A DNA stretch of 64,000 nucleotides, taken from Streptomyces sp. RFCAC02. GTDB lineage: Bacteria; Actinomycetota; Actinomycetes; Streptomycetales; Streptomycetaceae. The notes below the pieces were generated by a model. The model had not been told where the DNA came from. It worked only from the letters and a program-made list of their open reading frames with translations, and ran no database searches. The stretch is taken from assembly GCF_004193175.1 (NCBI RefSeq), contig NZ_SAUH01000001.1, forward strand, positions 1,963,501-2,027,500, written 5' to 3'. The position numbers and the translations under genes are program-made. Position 1 is the first letter of the stretch. Every line of letters begins with the position of its first letter. This document shows, one piece after another, positions 33,856 through 42,079 of this stretch.

Positions 33856-34976
33856 GACAGGGTGGCGATCGCCTCGCGTCCCCCCTCCAGGAACTCGTGC
33901 CACGGGCCGCCGTCCTCGCCGCCGCGCGCGCGGGGCTCGACGACGCCGTGCCAGAACTTGTTGAGGATGGCCAGGTCCTCGGGGCTGCGGCGCGCGAGCG
34001 ACCCGACGAGGGAGCCGGCGAGGGTCCGGGCGCCGAGCGTCCGGTCGCCGAAGAACTGGCTGTGCAGGATGGCGTCCTCCAGCACGCCGATCTGCTCGGC
34101 CGTGGACAGGGCTGACTCCAGGCGGTCGTCGTCGCTGGTGGCCGAGGCGGACGCGGCGCGCAGGTCGGAGAAGCTCTGCAGGAGGATGTCGAGAAGGGTG
34201 GGCGGCACCTCCAGATCGATGCTGTGGCGGCGCAGCAGCTCCTCCGTGCGGAAGCGGACGATCTCCGCCTCGCTGCGCTTGTTCGTGACGACGGGGATGC
34301 GCACGAAGTTGAAGCGGCGCTTGAGGGCGGACGACAGGTCGTTCACGCCGCGGTCGCGGCTGTTGGCCGTCGCGATGACCGAAAACCCGGGCTGGGCGAA
34401 GACGATGTTGTCGTCCTCCAGCTCGGGGATGGAGACGTACTTCTCCGACAGGATGGAGATCAGCGCGTCCTGCACGTCGCTGGTGGCGCGGGTCAGCTCC
34501 TCGAAGCGGCCGATGACGCCGCGTTCCATCGCCGTCATGATCGGCGAGGGGATCATCGACGCCCGGGACTGGCCCTTGGCGATGACCATGGAGACGTTCC
34601 ACGAGTACTTGATGTGGTCCTCGGTGGTGCCGGCGGTGCCCTGGACGACCAGGGTGGAGGCGCGGCAGATCGCGGCGGACAGCAGCTCGGCGAGCCAGCT
34701 CTTGCCGGTGCCGGGGTCGCCGATCAGGAGCAGCCCGCGGTCGGACGCGAGCGTGACGATGCTGCGCTCGACGAAGGTCCGGTCGCCGAACCACTTCTGC
34801 GCTATCTCGCGGTCGAGGCCGTCGGAGCGCTCGGAGCCGAGGACGAACAGCCGCACCATGCGGGGACTCAGCCGCCAGGAGAAGGGCTTCGGGCCGTCGT
34901 CGACGGACTCCAGGTAGTCCAGCTCCTCGGCGTACTTCACCTCGGCCGGGGCGCGCAGCAGGTGTTCGGTGGTCAT
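33852..34976 (-). CDS. MoxR-like AAA+ ATPase
   Basis: 374 aa. Walker A GDPGTGKS at about 86-93, a Walker B-like GVIGRFEELTRATSD with Glu-Glu in place of the usual Asp-Glu, sensor 1 VIATANSRDRGVNDLSSALKRRFNFV with the arginine finger, and a lid domain. MoxR ATPases remodel or activate a VWA-domain partner, and the VWA gene lies nine bases upstream on the same transcript. Cytoplasmic. The gene is coupled to DUF5682 downstream. Together they form the ATPase-VWA core of the operon. Confidence 0.92.
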   Translation of the reverse strand: MTTEHLLRAPAEVKYAEELDYLESVDDGPKPFSWRLSPRMVRLFVLGSERSDGLDREIAQKWFGDRTFVERSIVTLASDRGLLLIGDPGTGKSWLAELLSAAICRASTLVVQGTAGTTEDHIKYSWNVSMVIAKGQSRASMIPSPIMTAMERGVIGRFEELTRATSDVQDALISILSEKYVSIPELEDDNIVFAQPGFSVIATANSRDRGVNDLSSALKRRFNFVRIPVVTNKRSEAEIVRFRTEELLRRHSIDLEVPPTLLDILLQSFSDLRAASASATSDDDRLESALSTAEQIGVLEDAILHSQFFGDRTLGARTLAGSLVGSLARRSPEDLAILNKFWHGVVEPRARGGEDGGPWHEFLEGGREAIATLS

Positions 34977-34985
34977 GGCGTTCTC

Positions 34986-36314
34986 CTAGGCGAGGAAGGT
35001 CTTGAGTTCGTGCACGAGCTTGCTGATGTGTCCGGACAGGACGGGCGTCCCGAGGGCCTTGAGGCGCTCACGGAACCAGGGGTCGACGCTGGCGTTGCCC
35101 GAGCTGTTGACCGAGCCGACCGGTATGAGCTTCACGCCGGAGCGGTGGACGGACGTGAAGTCGTCCATCAGGATCCGGTTGTCGTAGAAGTCGGAGATCC
35201 ACACGAGCACCGTGTTGCGCGGGTCGGCGATCTTGGGGCGGGCCAGCTGCATGGCGACGGTGCCGTTCGTGCCGCCGCCGAGCCGTGTCCGCAGCAGGAC
35301 CTCGAACGGGTCGTGGACCCAGGGGGTGAGGTCGAGCGCCCGTGTGTCGTAGGCGACGAGGTGCACATCGGTCTGCGGGAGCCCGGCGAAGATCGAGGCC
35401 AGGATGGTGCAGTTGACCATGGCGTCGACCATCGAGCCGGACTGGTCCACCACGACGATGATGCGGGCCGGTGTCACGCGCTTCGCGGTGCGCCGGTAGA
35501 AGAGCCGGTCGACGTAGAGGCGTTCGTCCTCCGGGCTCCAGTTGGTCAGGTTCTTCCAGATGGTGCGGTCGAGGTCGAGGTTGCGGAAGACCCGCTTGGG
35601 CGGCACGGACCGGTCGATGGTGCCGGCGCTCGCCTTGGCGACCTGGGTGCGCAGGACCTCGGCCACCTCGGTGACGTAGCGGCGGATGAGCGCCTTGGCG
35701 TTGGCGAGGGCGGTGCCGGACAGGTTGTGCTTGTCGCGGAGCAGTTGCTCGATGAGGGACATGCTGGGACTGAGCCGGGCGGCGAGCCTGCTGTCGGCGA
35801 GGACCTCGCGCAGCCGCATCCGGGAGACCAGTTCGCCCTCCAGCTCGCCGAGCATGCCCGGGAGGTCACCGTTATCGCCCCCGCCCATGCCGCGGCGGAG
35901 CCGTGCCGCGTCGCTCTGCCAGTCGGCGAGCTGCCCCGCTGTGACGTCGCCGGTGCCGGTGCCGAAGACGTTGAGCAGCAGTTTCGACACGAGGGCGGCG
36001 CGGCGGACCCGCTCCGCCGGGTCCTCGGCGCCGTCGTCCGCGCCGTCGTGGGGCGTCAGCACGCCGTCGAACGCGTCGGACAGCTCGGGGAAGCGCTGGA
36101 CGAGCGTGTCGACCGTGATCGACGGGTCGAGCAGGGCGGCGGGCAGCCCCGCGTCCTCCACGACGGCGACGCTCGCGGACTCCAGCGCCGGCTGCTCGTC
36201 CCGGTCGAAGAGGCGGGCGAGGAGGCGCCAGTACAGGACCTGGCGGCGGTTCGCCGCGGCGGCGTCGCCCGGGGCCGGGGCGCCGGGGGGAGCCGCGTCG
36301 GGTGTCGGGGTCAT
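34986..36314 (-). CDS. VWA-domain protein, partner of the MoxR ATPase
   Basis: 442 aa. The N-terminal half is helical (NRRQVLYWRLLARLFDRDEQ, LIEQLLRDKHNLSGTALANAK). The C-terminal half is a von Willebrand A domain with an intact MIDAS, IIVVVDQSGSMVDAM (DxSxS), GGGTNGT and VLVWISDFYDNR. In MoxR-VWA pairs the VWA protein binds metal through MIDAS and acts as the adaptor through which the ATPase works. ATG overlaps the stop codon of the upstream unknown gene (ATGA, 36311-36314). No signal peptide, so it is cytoplasmic. Confidence 0.92.
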   Translation of the reverse strand: MTPTPDAAPPGAPAPGDAAAANRRQVLYWRLLARLFDRDEQPALESASVAVVEDAGLPAALLDPSITVDTLVQRFPELSDAFDGVLTPHDGADDGAEDPAERVRRAALVSKLLLNVFGTGTGDVTAGQLADWQSDAARLRRGMGGGDNGDLPGMLGELEGELVSRMRLREVLADSRLAARLSPSMSLIEQLLRDKHNLSGTALANAKALIRRYVTEVAEVLRTQVAKASAGTIDRSVPPKRVFRNLDLDRTIWKNLTNWSPEDERLYVDRLFYRRTAKRVTPARIIVVVDQSGSMVDAMVNCTILASIFAGLPQTDVHLVAYDTRALDLTPWVHDPFEVLLRTRLGGGTNGTVAMQLARPKIADPRNTVLVWISDFYDNRILMDDFTSVHRSGVKLIPVGSVNSSGNASVDPWFRERLKALGTPVLSGHISKLVHELKTFLA

Positions 36315-37723
36315 TTGCGCAGCAGCCTTCCCGCTCGCTCCCGCAGGGTGGGGAGGACCTCGGCGTGGCGGGCCGCCGCCTTGGCCGCCTTCGGGTCGGT
36401 GACGCCCGTGGCCCAGTCGCCGGAGTGCGCGTCGACGGGCTGGCGCTTGACCGTGGCGCCGACCCCGAGCGGCTGAAGCAGCCAGCGGCCCGCGTCCCTG
36501 CGCAGCAGCCCGATGCACGCCGTCGACGCCTTGAGCAACTGCGGGGTGAGGGGGCCGCAGGCGGGCAGCCGCTCCAAGTCGAATTCCAGGAGGGTGTCGC
36601 CGAAACGCAGCGCCTTGCCGTCGCTCTTGTAGCCCTCGACGAGGACCGGTTCGGCGAGGCGTACGGGGTGGCGGTCCAGCGGCCGCACCGGCGGGGCGAC
36701 CGCGCCGGGGAGGAGGACGCGGGCGGTGGCGAGCGGATCGGCCGGCTCGCCCGCCGCGGCTCTGTCGTCGTGCCACAGCAGGTCGCCCCCGGGCAGCAGC
36801 GGCATGTCGGTGATGTCGACGGCGAGACGCCCGCCGAGCGCGCCCAGCAGCACGGGATGGTTCCCGAGGAGTTCCCACACGGCGGGGCCGGTCACCATGT
36901 CCACCTTGGCGGCGGCGACGCTCGCCCGCACCAGCCGGGCCGGGGCGCCCCCGGCCGGTTCCAGGACGGCGTGGACCTGGACCCGGAAGGCGGTGGGGTG
37001 CTCGTGGATGTCGGCGCCGAGGAGCAGCAGGCGGCCCGACACGGACTCGGCGGCCGGCGCCGGGGCGGGGAGCGCCGCCGGCTGCGAGGCCACGAGGGCG
37101 CGTGCCCACAGGTCGGCCCAGCGCCGGACCGGGAGCCGTTCGGCGACGGAGACGGGCGAGCAGGCCCGGATCTCGGCGGTGAGACCGTCGATGAGGACGG
37201 CGAGGCCGCGCAGGCCCGGTGCGTCCATCAGGGACTCGACGAGGCCGTCGGCGGTGGGCAGCAGGTCCTCACCGACGCCGCGCCAGCCGGTGATCGCCAG
37301 CTCGCGCAGCCAGGCGCGGCAGCCGGCGAGCGCGTGGACGACCGGCCCGTCCCCCGGTGCGGCCGGGGCTGCGGGCGCCTCGGGCCACGGGTCGCGCCGG
37401 CGGCCGGTGACGGCGTCGAGCGTGCCGAGGTGGGCGTCGTGGACCGCGCCGAGGAGCGCGGTGCGGGCCGCGGCGAGGGCCGCGAGGTGACCGTCCTCCA
37501 GGGTGCCGGCCGTGACGGCGGCGGCTGCCTCGGCCGCGGCCGGGCCGAGCGGGGTGGCCCCGACGGCGGCGGCGAGCGCGGACAGGGCGGCGGCCTGCTC
37601 CTCGCCGACGCGTGCGAGGCCGTGGCAGAGGGCGGTGTCGAACCCGGCGGTGGCGGTGACGGCCTCGTCGGTGCCCTCGGGGACCGTGTCGAGAAGCTCG
37701 GTGAGCTGGGTGGCGGTGAGCAT
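36311..37723 (-). CDS. Unknown protein of the SWIM/VWA/MoxR operon
   Basis: 470 aa, Ala/Leu-rich and soluble. Its ATG shares one base with the SWIM gene stop (TGATG), so it is coupled. N-terminal TATQLTELLDTVPEGTDEAV; a mid part with WLRELAITGWRGVGEDLL and SVAERLPVRRWADLWARALV; a C-terminal beta-rich part with LLLLGADIHEHPTAFRVQVHAVLE and LEFDLERLPACGPLTPQLL. I recognise no catalytic motif. It occurs with the SWIM protein in equivalent clusters and may be an adaptor between the SWIM substrate reader and the VWA protein (inference). Confidence 0.83.
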   Translation of the reverse strand: MLTATQLTELLDTVPEGTDEAVTATAGFDTALCHGLARVGEEQAAALSALAAAVGATPLGPAAAEAAAAVTAGTLEDGHLAALAAARTALLGAVHDAHLGTLDAVTGRRRDPWPEAPAAPAAPGDGPVVHALAGCRAWLRELAITGWRGVGEDLLPTADGLVESLMDAPGLRGLAVLIDGLTAEIRACSPVSVAERLPVRRWADLWARALVASQPAALPAPAPAAESVSGRLLLLGADIHEHPTAFRVQVHAVLEPAGGAPARLVRASVAAAKVDMVTGPAVWELLGNHPVLLGALGGRLAVDITDMPLLPGGDLLWHDDRAAAGEPADPLATARVLLPGAVAPPVRPLDRHPVRLAEPVLVEGYKSDGKALRFGDTLLEFDLERLPACGPLTPQLLKASTACIGLLRRDAGRWLLQPLGVGATVKRQPVDAHSGDWATGVTDPKAAKAAARHAEVLPTLRERAGRLLRK

Positions 37724-38223
37724 CAGCGGCCCGCCCCCGTGGCCGGGAACCAGTGCAGTTCGGGGAGGGGCTCGGTGCTGTCGTCCTTCTCCAGGTAGGC
37801 GAGGTACCGCAGGAAGCGGTTGAAGACGCCGGCGGCGGGCGAGGGCGCGAGCCCGCCCTGCATCCCCGCCCAGATGCCCCCGCTGTCGTCGGGGTCGACG
37901 TGCAGGTAGCGGGCGACGCGCTCGATGCCGTACTGCGCCACGCCCTCCTTGGCGAGGGCATGGACGTGCTTGCAGGGGCCGTAACCGCCGAGGCCGGCGC
38001 ACGGCCGGTTGTTGTTCGTCCGGCAGCTCATGCCGTGGGTCCTGGCCTCGATCGAGGAGACGTAGACGCGGGCGAGGTCGGTACCGCTCGACACGATGCC
38101 CTGGAGCCGCCCTTCGGCCAGTTCGACGAAGGGGACCTTCGCGAGCCGGCGCGGCCGGAGGGGCGGCACCACCTGGACGGTGCTGCGCTCTTCCCACGCG
38201 GTGCTGTCCGCGTTCACAACCAT
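37723..38223 (-). CDS. SWIM zinc-finger protein (first gene of the operon)
   Basis: 166 aa from ATG 38223, just after a consensus AGGAGG with a tight 3-base gap. GTG 38217, nine bases after the same motif, is an equally reasonable start. The SWIM motif is clear: a Cys in HGMSCRTNNNRPC and then GPCKHVHAL (CxnCxH). SWIM fingers bind zinc and recognise DNA or protein. The preceding beta strands (LQGIVSSGTDLARVYVSS) are the usual SWIM lead-in. Its stop overlaps the next ATG. It would target the MoxR/VWA machine to nucleic acid or a protein (inference). Confidence 0.88.
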   Translation of the reverse strand: MVVNADSTAWEERSTVQVVPPLRPRRLAKVPFVELAEGRLQGIVSSGTDLARVYVSSIEARTHGMSCRTNNNRPCAGLGGYGPCKHVHALAKEGVAQYGIERVARYLHVDPDDSGGIWAGMQGGLAPSPAAGVFNRFLRYLAYLEKDDSTEPLPELHWFPATGAGR

Positions 38224-38535
38224 CGACCTCCTGGACTGCGCGACTGCATGACGGTCCGTCACTCATCGCCCCTCGCGGGGCGGAAGCGATCATGCGGTCA
38301 GCATGCCGGATGGCACTGACAATCGATTCGGCGGGTGAGACGGTCGCCTTTGCCCGGGAGTCGGCCTTGTCATGCACGGCGACCGTGTGACGTACGTCCC
38401 ATTGCCACAACTCCCGCCGCGCTACGCGCGTCTTACTCCCACAGGCAGCCCCGGGTCCGCGCGGGACGCTGCACTCCACCAAGACGATGCACACCCGGTA
38501 CGGCTCCGTACCGGGCGACGAGCGGGGGTACGTAC
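38224..38535. other. Divergent intergenic region (312 bp)
   Basis: No gene is seen. It must hold promoters for the SWIM operon (left) and the LytR-CpsA-Psr gene (right). AT-richer spots are GGCACTGACAATCGATTCGG (about 38312-38331) and CGCGTCTTACTCCCACAG (about 38427-38444). No clear terminator or long palindrome is visible. Confidence 0.4.
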
Positions 38536-40215
38536 GTGCCGGACGGCGGCATATCCAGCGACGACGAGCGCACGGACGGCACGGACAGCGGACCCGACAC
38601 CGGGGCGGAGACCAGGGTGAAACGTTCCGCCGGCGGCCGGGGCGGTCACCGGGGCACCCGGGGCGCCCGGCGCAGCCGCAAGAAGCCGAAGTCGCTGCGG
38701 CGCCGCATCGTCCTGTGGGTGTCGGGATCGCTCGCCTTCCTCCTCGTCGCGGGTGCCGGGGCGGCGTGGTTCTACATCGACTATCTGAACGGCCGCATCG
38801 AGAAGGCCCCGCTCGACCTCGGCAACAGCGACATCGCCCCGCCCGAGCCGGACGAGCACGGCAACACCCCCCTCAACATCCTGCTCATCGGCTCCGACTC
38901 CCGCGACGGCGAGGAGAACCAGCGGCTCGGCGGACGCGCCGACCTCGCCGGCGACCCGGTGCGCGCGGACGTGCAGATCCTGCTGCACGTCGCTGCCGAC
39001 CGCAGCAACGCGACGCTCATCAGCATCCCGCGCGACACACAGGTCCCCATCCCCGAGTGCACCGACCCGGAGACGGACGAGGTCTACCCGGCCCAGGAGT
39101 CGGCGTCCATCAACACCGCGATGTACTACGGCGGTCCCGGCTGCGTGGTCGCCACGTGGAAGGAACTGACCGGCGCGTGGATCGACCACTTCATCATGGT
39201 CGAGTTCGAAGGCGTCGTGGACATGGCCGACGCGATCGGCGGCGTCCCGGTGTGCGTGGACGCGAACATGCAGGACCCGAAGACCGGTCTCCGCCTGGAG
39301 GAGGGCGACAACATCCTGGAGGGCGATGACGCGCTCCAGTGGCTCCGCACCCGGTACGCCTTCGAGGACGGCAGCGACGTGGGCCGTACCAAAGCGCAGC
39401 AGATGTACCTCAGCAACATGGTCGAGGAGTTGCAGGGCAGCGCGTCACTGACCGACCCGGGACAGCTCATGGACCTGGCGGAGGCAGCGGTGGACGCGCT
39501 CACCGTGGACGACAGCCTCGGCTCGGTGCAGGCGCTCTACAGCCTGGGGAGTGACCTGCGGAACATCCCGAACGACCGCATCAACATGGTCACCCTTGAG
39601 ACGCTGCCCGATCCGAACAATCCCGAGGTCACGGTCGTACCCGACCCCGAGCCGATGGACGCGCTCTTCGCCCAGGTCCGCGCCGACGAGGCGATCGACG
39701 GCGAGGACGACTCCTCCGCCGGGGGCGAGGACAGCGGCGAAGGCGACGGGAGCGGCGAGGAGGAGACCGAGGAGGCTCCCGATCCGGCCGATATCGCCGT
39801 CGCCGTCCAGAACGGCACCGGTGCCGACGGCCTGCTGCCCGTCGAGGGCCGCGCCACCGACATCACCGAGGCGCTGCACGACCTCGGTTTCACCGCCGCC
39901 TCCACCGACACGACGGCCGCGTCCCTGTCCGAGACCGCCGTCTACTACGCCGACGTCGCCGACCAGCCGGCCGCCGAGTCCATCGCCGACGCCCTCGGCC
40001 TGCCCAGGTCCGCGGTCCGCAACTCGTCCGAACACACGGGCGTCGTCCTCGTCGTCGGCGCCGACTGGCGCGAGGGGACGGCCTTCCCGGAATCGTCGGA
40101 CGAGCCCGCGGACGGCAGCACGGCCGAGGACGACAGCCCGGCCGTCGAATCGGAGGACATCATCTCCGGTGACTCGGAGAAGTGCATGCACGTCAATCCC
40201 CTGTACACCTGGTGA
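38536..40215 (+). CDS. LytR-CpsA-Psr family cell-wall glycopolymer ligase
   Basis: 559 aa, GTG with an upstream GGGGG. The cytoplasmic N-terminus is charged (many Arg/Lys at 27-57), followed by one transmembrane helix at about 58-82. Then comes the LCP domain, with ILLIGSDSR, NATLISIPRDTQVPIP, SINTAMYYGGPGCVV, GGVPVCVDA and LQWLRTRYAFEDGSDVGRTKAQQ, including the Arg and Asp residues that bind the polyprenyl pyrophosphate head. The C-terminal LytR_C domain follows an acidic linker. LCP enzymes transfer teichoic-acid-like polymers from a lipid carrier to peptidoglycan outside the membrane. The tail ends EKCMHVNPLYTW. Monocistronic or read into the next gene. Confidence 0.93.
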   Translation: MPDGGISSDDERTDGTDSGPDTGAETRVKRSAGGRGGHRGTRGARRSRKKPKSLRRRIVLWVSGSLAFLLVAGAGAAWFYIDYLNGRIEKAPLDLGNSDIAPPEPDEHGNTPLNILLIGSDSRDGEENQRLGGRADLAGDPVRADVQILLHVAADRSNATLISIPRDTQVPIPECTDPETDEVYPAQESASINTAMYYGGPGCVVATWKELTGAWIDHFIMVEFEGVVDMADAIGGVPVCVDANMQDPKTGLRLEEGDNILEGDDALQWLRTRYAFEDGSDVGRTKAQQMYLSNMVEELQGSASLTDPGQLMDLAEAAVDALTVDDSLGSVQALYSLGSDLRNIPNDRINMVTLETLPDPNNPEVTVVPDPEPMDALFAQVRADEAIDGEDDSSAGGEDSGEGDGSGEEETEEAPDPADIAVAVQNGTGADGLLPVEGRATDITEALHDLGFTAASTDTTAASLSETAVYYADVADQPAAESIADALGLPRSAVRNSSEHTGVVLVVGADWREGTAFPESSDEPADGSTAEDDSPAVESEDIISGDSEKCMHVNPLYTW

Positions 40216-40288
40216 TCCGCGCGGCGCGCGGCGCGGCTCCCCGGCCCGGCTAAGGTCGGCCGGACCGTCAGCACCGAGGAGCCCGCCC

Positions 40289-41458
40289 GTGCCGCCCACG
40301 CCGCCCGAGATCCGCATCGACGAGCCGGGGACCTTCGCCCACGGCGTCTTCCACGAACGGCACCCGCGGCTCATCGCCCAGGTCCTGGACGGCACACCGT
40401 ACGGCCCGGCCGAACGCGACGCGCTGCGCCGCCTGCTCGCCGAGAGCACGAGCGCCACCGCCGTCGTCGAACCGCCGGGCGACGACGCGCCCGACCACGC
40501 CCGGTGGACCGCGTGGGGGCAGGGCATGTGGGGACGCCGGTGGGCCGAGCTGCCGTTCCTGTGGGCCGAGAGCTGGTTCTACCGCCGGCTGCTCGGCGCC
40601 GCCGGCTGGTTCACGGACGGCGGACCGTGGACGGGGATCGACCCGTTCGGCCCGGCGAAGGCCGACGGCCTCGGCGACGCCGCGGTGGACGGCGAACTCG
40701 CCGCCCTCGACCGCCTGGCCGGCCGCGCCGAGGCCGAGCGCCGCGCCGCCCTCGTCACCTCCGCCCTCTGGGGCAACCGCGCGGACCTCGGCTTCGGCCT
40801 GACCGCCGGCGACAGCACGGCGGGCGGCCTCCTCGCCGACGAGACCGCGGCCCTGTGGGACGTCCTGGACCGTGCGCCCGGCGGTACGGTCTGCCTCGTC
40901 GCCGACAACGCCGGGCGCGAACTCCTCCCCGACCTGGTCCTCGCCGACCACCTCCTCACCACCGGCGTGGCCGGGCGCGTCGCCCTGTACGTCAAACCGC
41001 ACCCCTACTACGTGTCCGACGCCGTGACGGCCGACGTCCTGGCCGCCGTCGCGCGGTTGCGGGCCGCCCCGGGCGGGGCGGCGGCGGACACCGGGCACCG
41101 CCTGCGGGACGCGCTGACGGCGGGCACGCTGGAGCTGCGGGCGCACCCGTTCCTGTGCGCGCCCCTGCCGTTCCACGACGCGCCCGCCGATCTGCGTGCC
41201 CAGTGGGCGGACGCGACGCTGACCGTCCTGAAGGGCGACCTCAACTACCGCCGTCTGGTGGGCGACCGGCTGTGGCCGCCGGTGACGCCCTTCGCCACCG
41301 CCGCCGGCTGGTTCCCCTCACCCGTCGCGGCGCTGCGGACCCTGAAGTCGGACGTGATCACGGGCCTTGACGAGAGGGTCGTCGCGGATCTCGACGCCGG
41401 GGGCGGCGGCTGGCGGACGAGCGGACGGTACGCCGTCGTGCAGGTGCTCGCGCGCTGA
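40289..41458 (+). CDS. ARMT1-like damage-control phosphatase (DUF89)
   Basis: 389 aa, GTG with GAGGAG. Conserved DUF89 signatures: an N-terminal helical part with WAESWFYRRLL, then VCLVADNAGRELLPDLVLADHLL (metal-binding Asp-Asn), ALYVKPHPYYVSDA and LTVLKGDLNYRRLVGDR, ending TLKSDVITGL. Members are metal-dependent phosphatases that clear damaged or excess sugar phosphates; the human member was first described as an acidic-residue methyltransferase. Cytoplasmic. Substrate in actinomycetes unknown. It sits 73 bp behind the LCP gene and ends 14 bp before a convergent gene. Confidence 0.88.
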   Translation: MPPTPPEIRIDEPGTFAHGVFHERHPRLIAQVLDGTPYGPAERDALRRLLAESTSATAVVEPPGDDAPDHARWTAWGQGMWGRRWAELPFLWAESWFYRRLLGAAGWFTDGGPWTGIDPFGPAKADGLGDAAVDGELAALDRLAGRAEAERRAALVTSALWGNRADLGFGLTAGDSTAGGLLADETAALWDVLDRAPGGTVCLVADNAGRELLPDLVLADHLLTTGVAGRVALYVKPHPYYVSDAVTADVLAAVARLRAAPGGAAADTGHRLRDALTAGTLELRAHPFLCAPLPFHDAPADLRAQWADATLTVLKGDLNYRRLVGDRLWPPVTPFATAAGWFPSPVAALRTLKSDVITGLDERVVADLDAGGGGWRTSGRYAVVQVLAR

Positions 41459-41472
41459 CCCGCCGCACCGCG

Positions 41473-41925
41473 TCACAGGTCGAGTGCCGCGCGGGCGGCC
41501 GTCAGGAACGTCTCGCGGGCGGCGTCCACGCGGGCGCGCGGCCCCGCGTCCCGGGCGGCCGACGCCAGGGTACGGGCGGCCTCGGCCGCGTCGGACGGTC
41601 CTTCGAGCACCACGGCGGCCAGTGCCCGTTCCAGCTCCGCCAGTTCGGCGGGCTCCGCGCTGCCCGACCACTGGGCGAGCAGGACGGACTCGGCGGCGCC
41701 GAGGAACGCCACGTACGTCTGCCGCCGCAGGTCGAGCACGCGGATCGCGCGCTGCTCCCGCAGGGTCGCGCGCACGGTCGCGAGCGCCGCGTCGGCCTGC
41801 CGGTCCCCCGCGTGCCGGGCGGCCTCCGCCTGCCGCTTCCCCGCGCCACGGGTGTACCAGCCGGTGACGACGGCGCCGGCCAGCGCGGCGCCGGTGGTCA
41901 TCAGCGCGATCCCCCACTCACTCAT
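41473..41925 (-). CDS. Small membrane-anchored helical protein
   Basis: 150 aa. The N-terminal hydrophobic helix WGIALMTTGAALAGAVVTGW is followed by a long charged region of coiled-coil character: GKRQAEAARHAGDRQADAALATVRATLREQRAIRVLDLRRQTY, then AELAELERALAAVV. The pattern is that of small streptomycete membrane proteins of unknown function. ATG 41925 has CAGGA twelve bases upstream. It diverges from the GT-B-like gene. No partner is evident. Confidence 0.78.
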   Translation of the reverse strand: MSEWGIALMTTGAALAGAVVTGWYTRGAGKRQAEAARHAGDRQADAALATVRATLREQRAIRVLDLRRQTYVAFLGAAESVLLAQWSGSAEPAELAELERALAAVVLEGPSDAAEAARTLASAARDAGPRARVDAARETFLTAARAALDL

Positions 41926-41993
41926 GCCGCGATCCTGCCGCAGCGGGGAAGTGAGCGGAAGGCCGCCGGAACGGGGGCGGGTACGATCGGCAC

Positions 41994-42068
41994 ATGCCGT
42001 CGCCGAACCCGTCCGGAACGCCACAGAAGCAGGCAAATCACCGGCCCGACCCCCCTCATGCCCGGTAG
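41994..42068 (+). other. Possible 24-codon upstream ORF
   Basis: ATG 41994 opens a 24-codon frame (MPSPNPSGTPQKQANHRPDP...) ending TAG at 42066-42068, one base before the ATG at 42070. A -10-like TACGAT at 41982-41987 would make this ORF leaderless. If translated, ribosomes could reinitiate at ATG 42070, which reads into the heptanucleotide tract. The ORF is short and may instead be non-coding leader. Confidence 0.3.
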
Positions 42069-42079
42069 GATGAACAGAC

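Noticed and set aside
30994..34917. Open frame of 1307 codons on the + strand
   Set aside because: Antisense shadow of the DUF5682 and MoxR genes, which have clear motifs and coupled starts.
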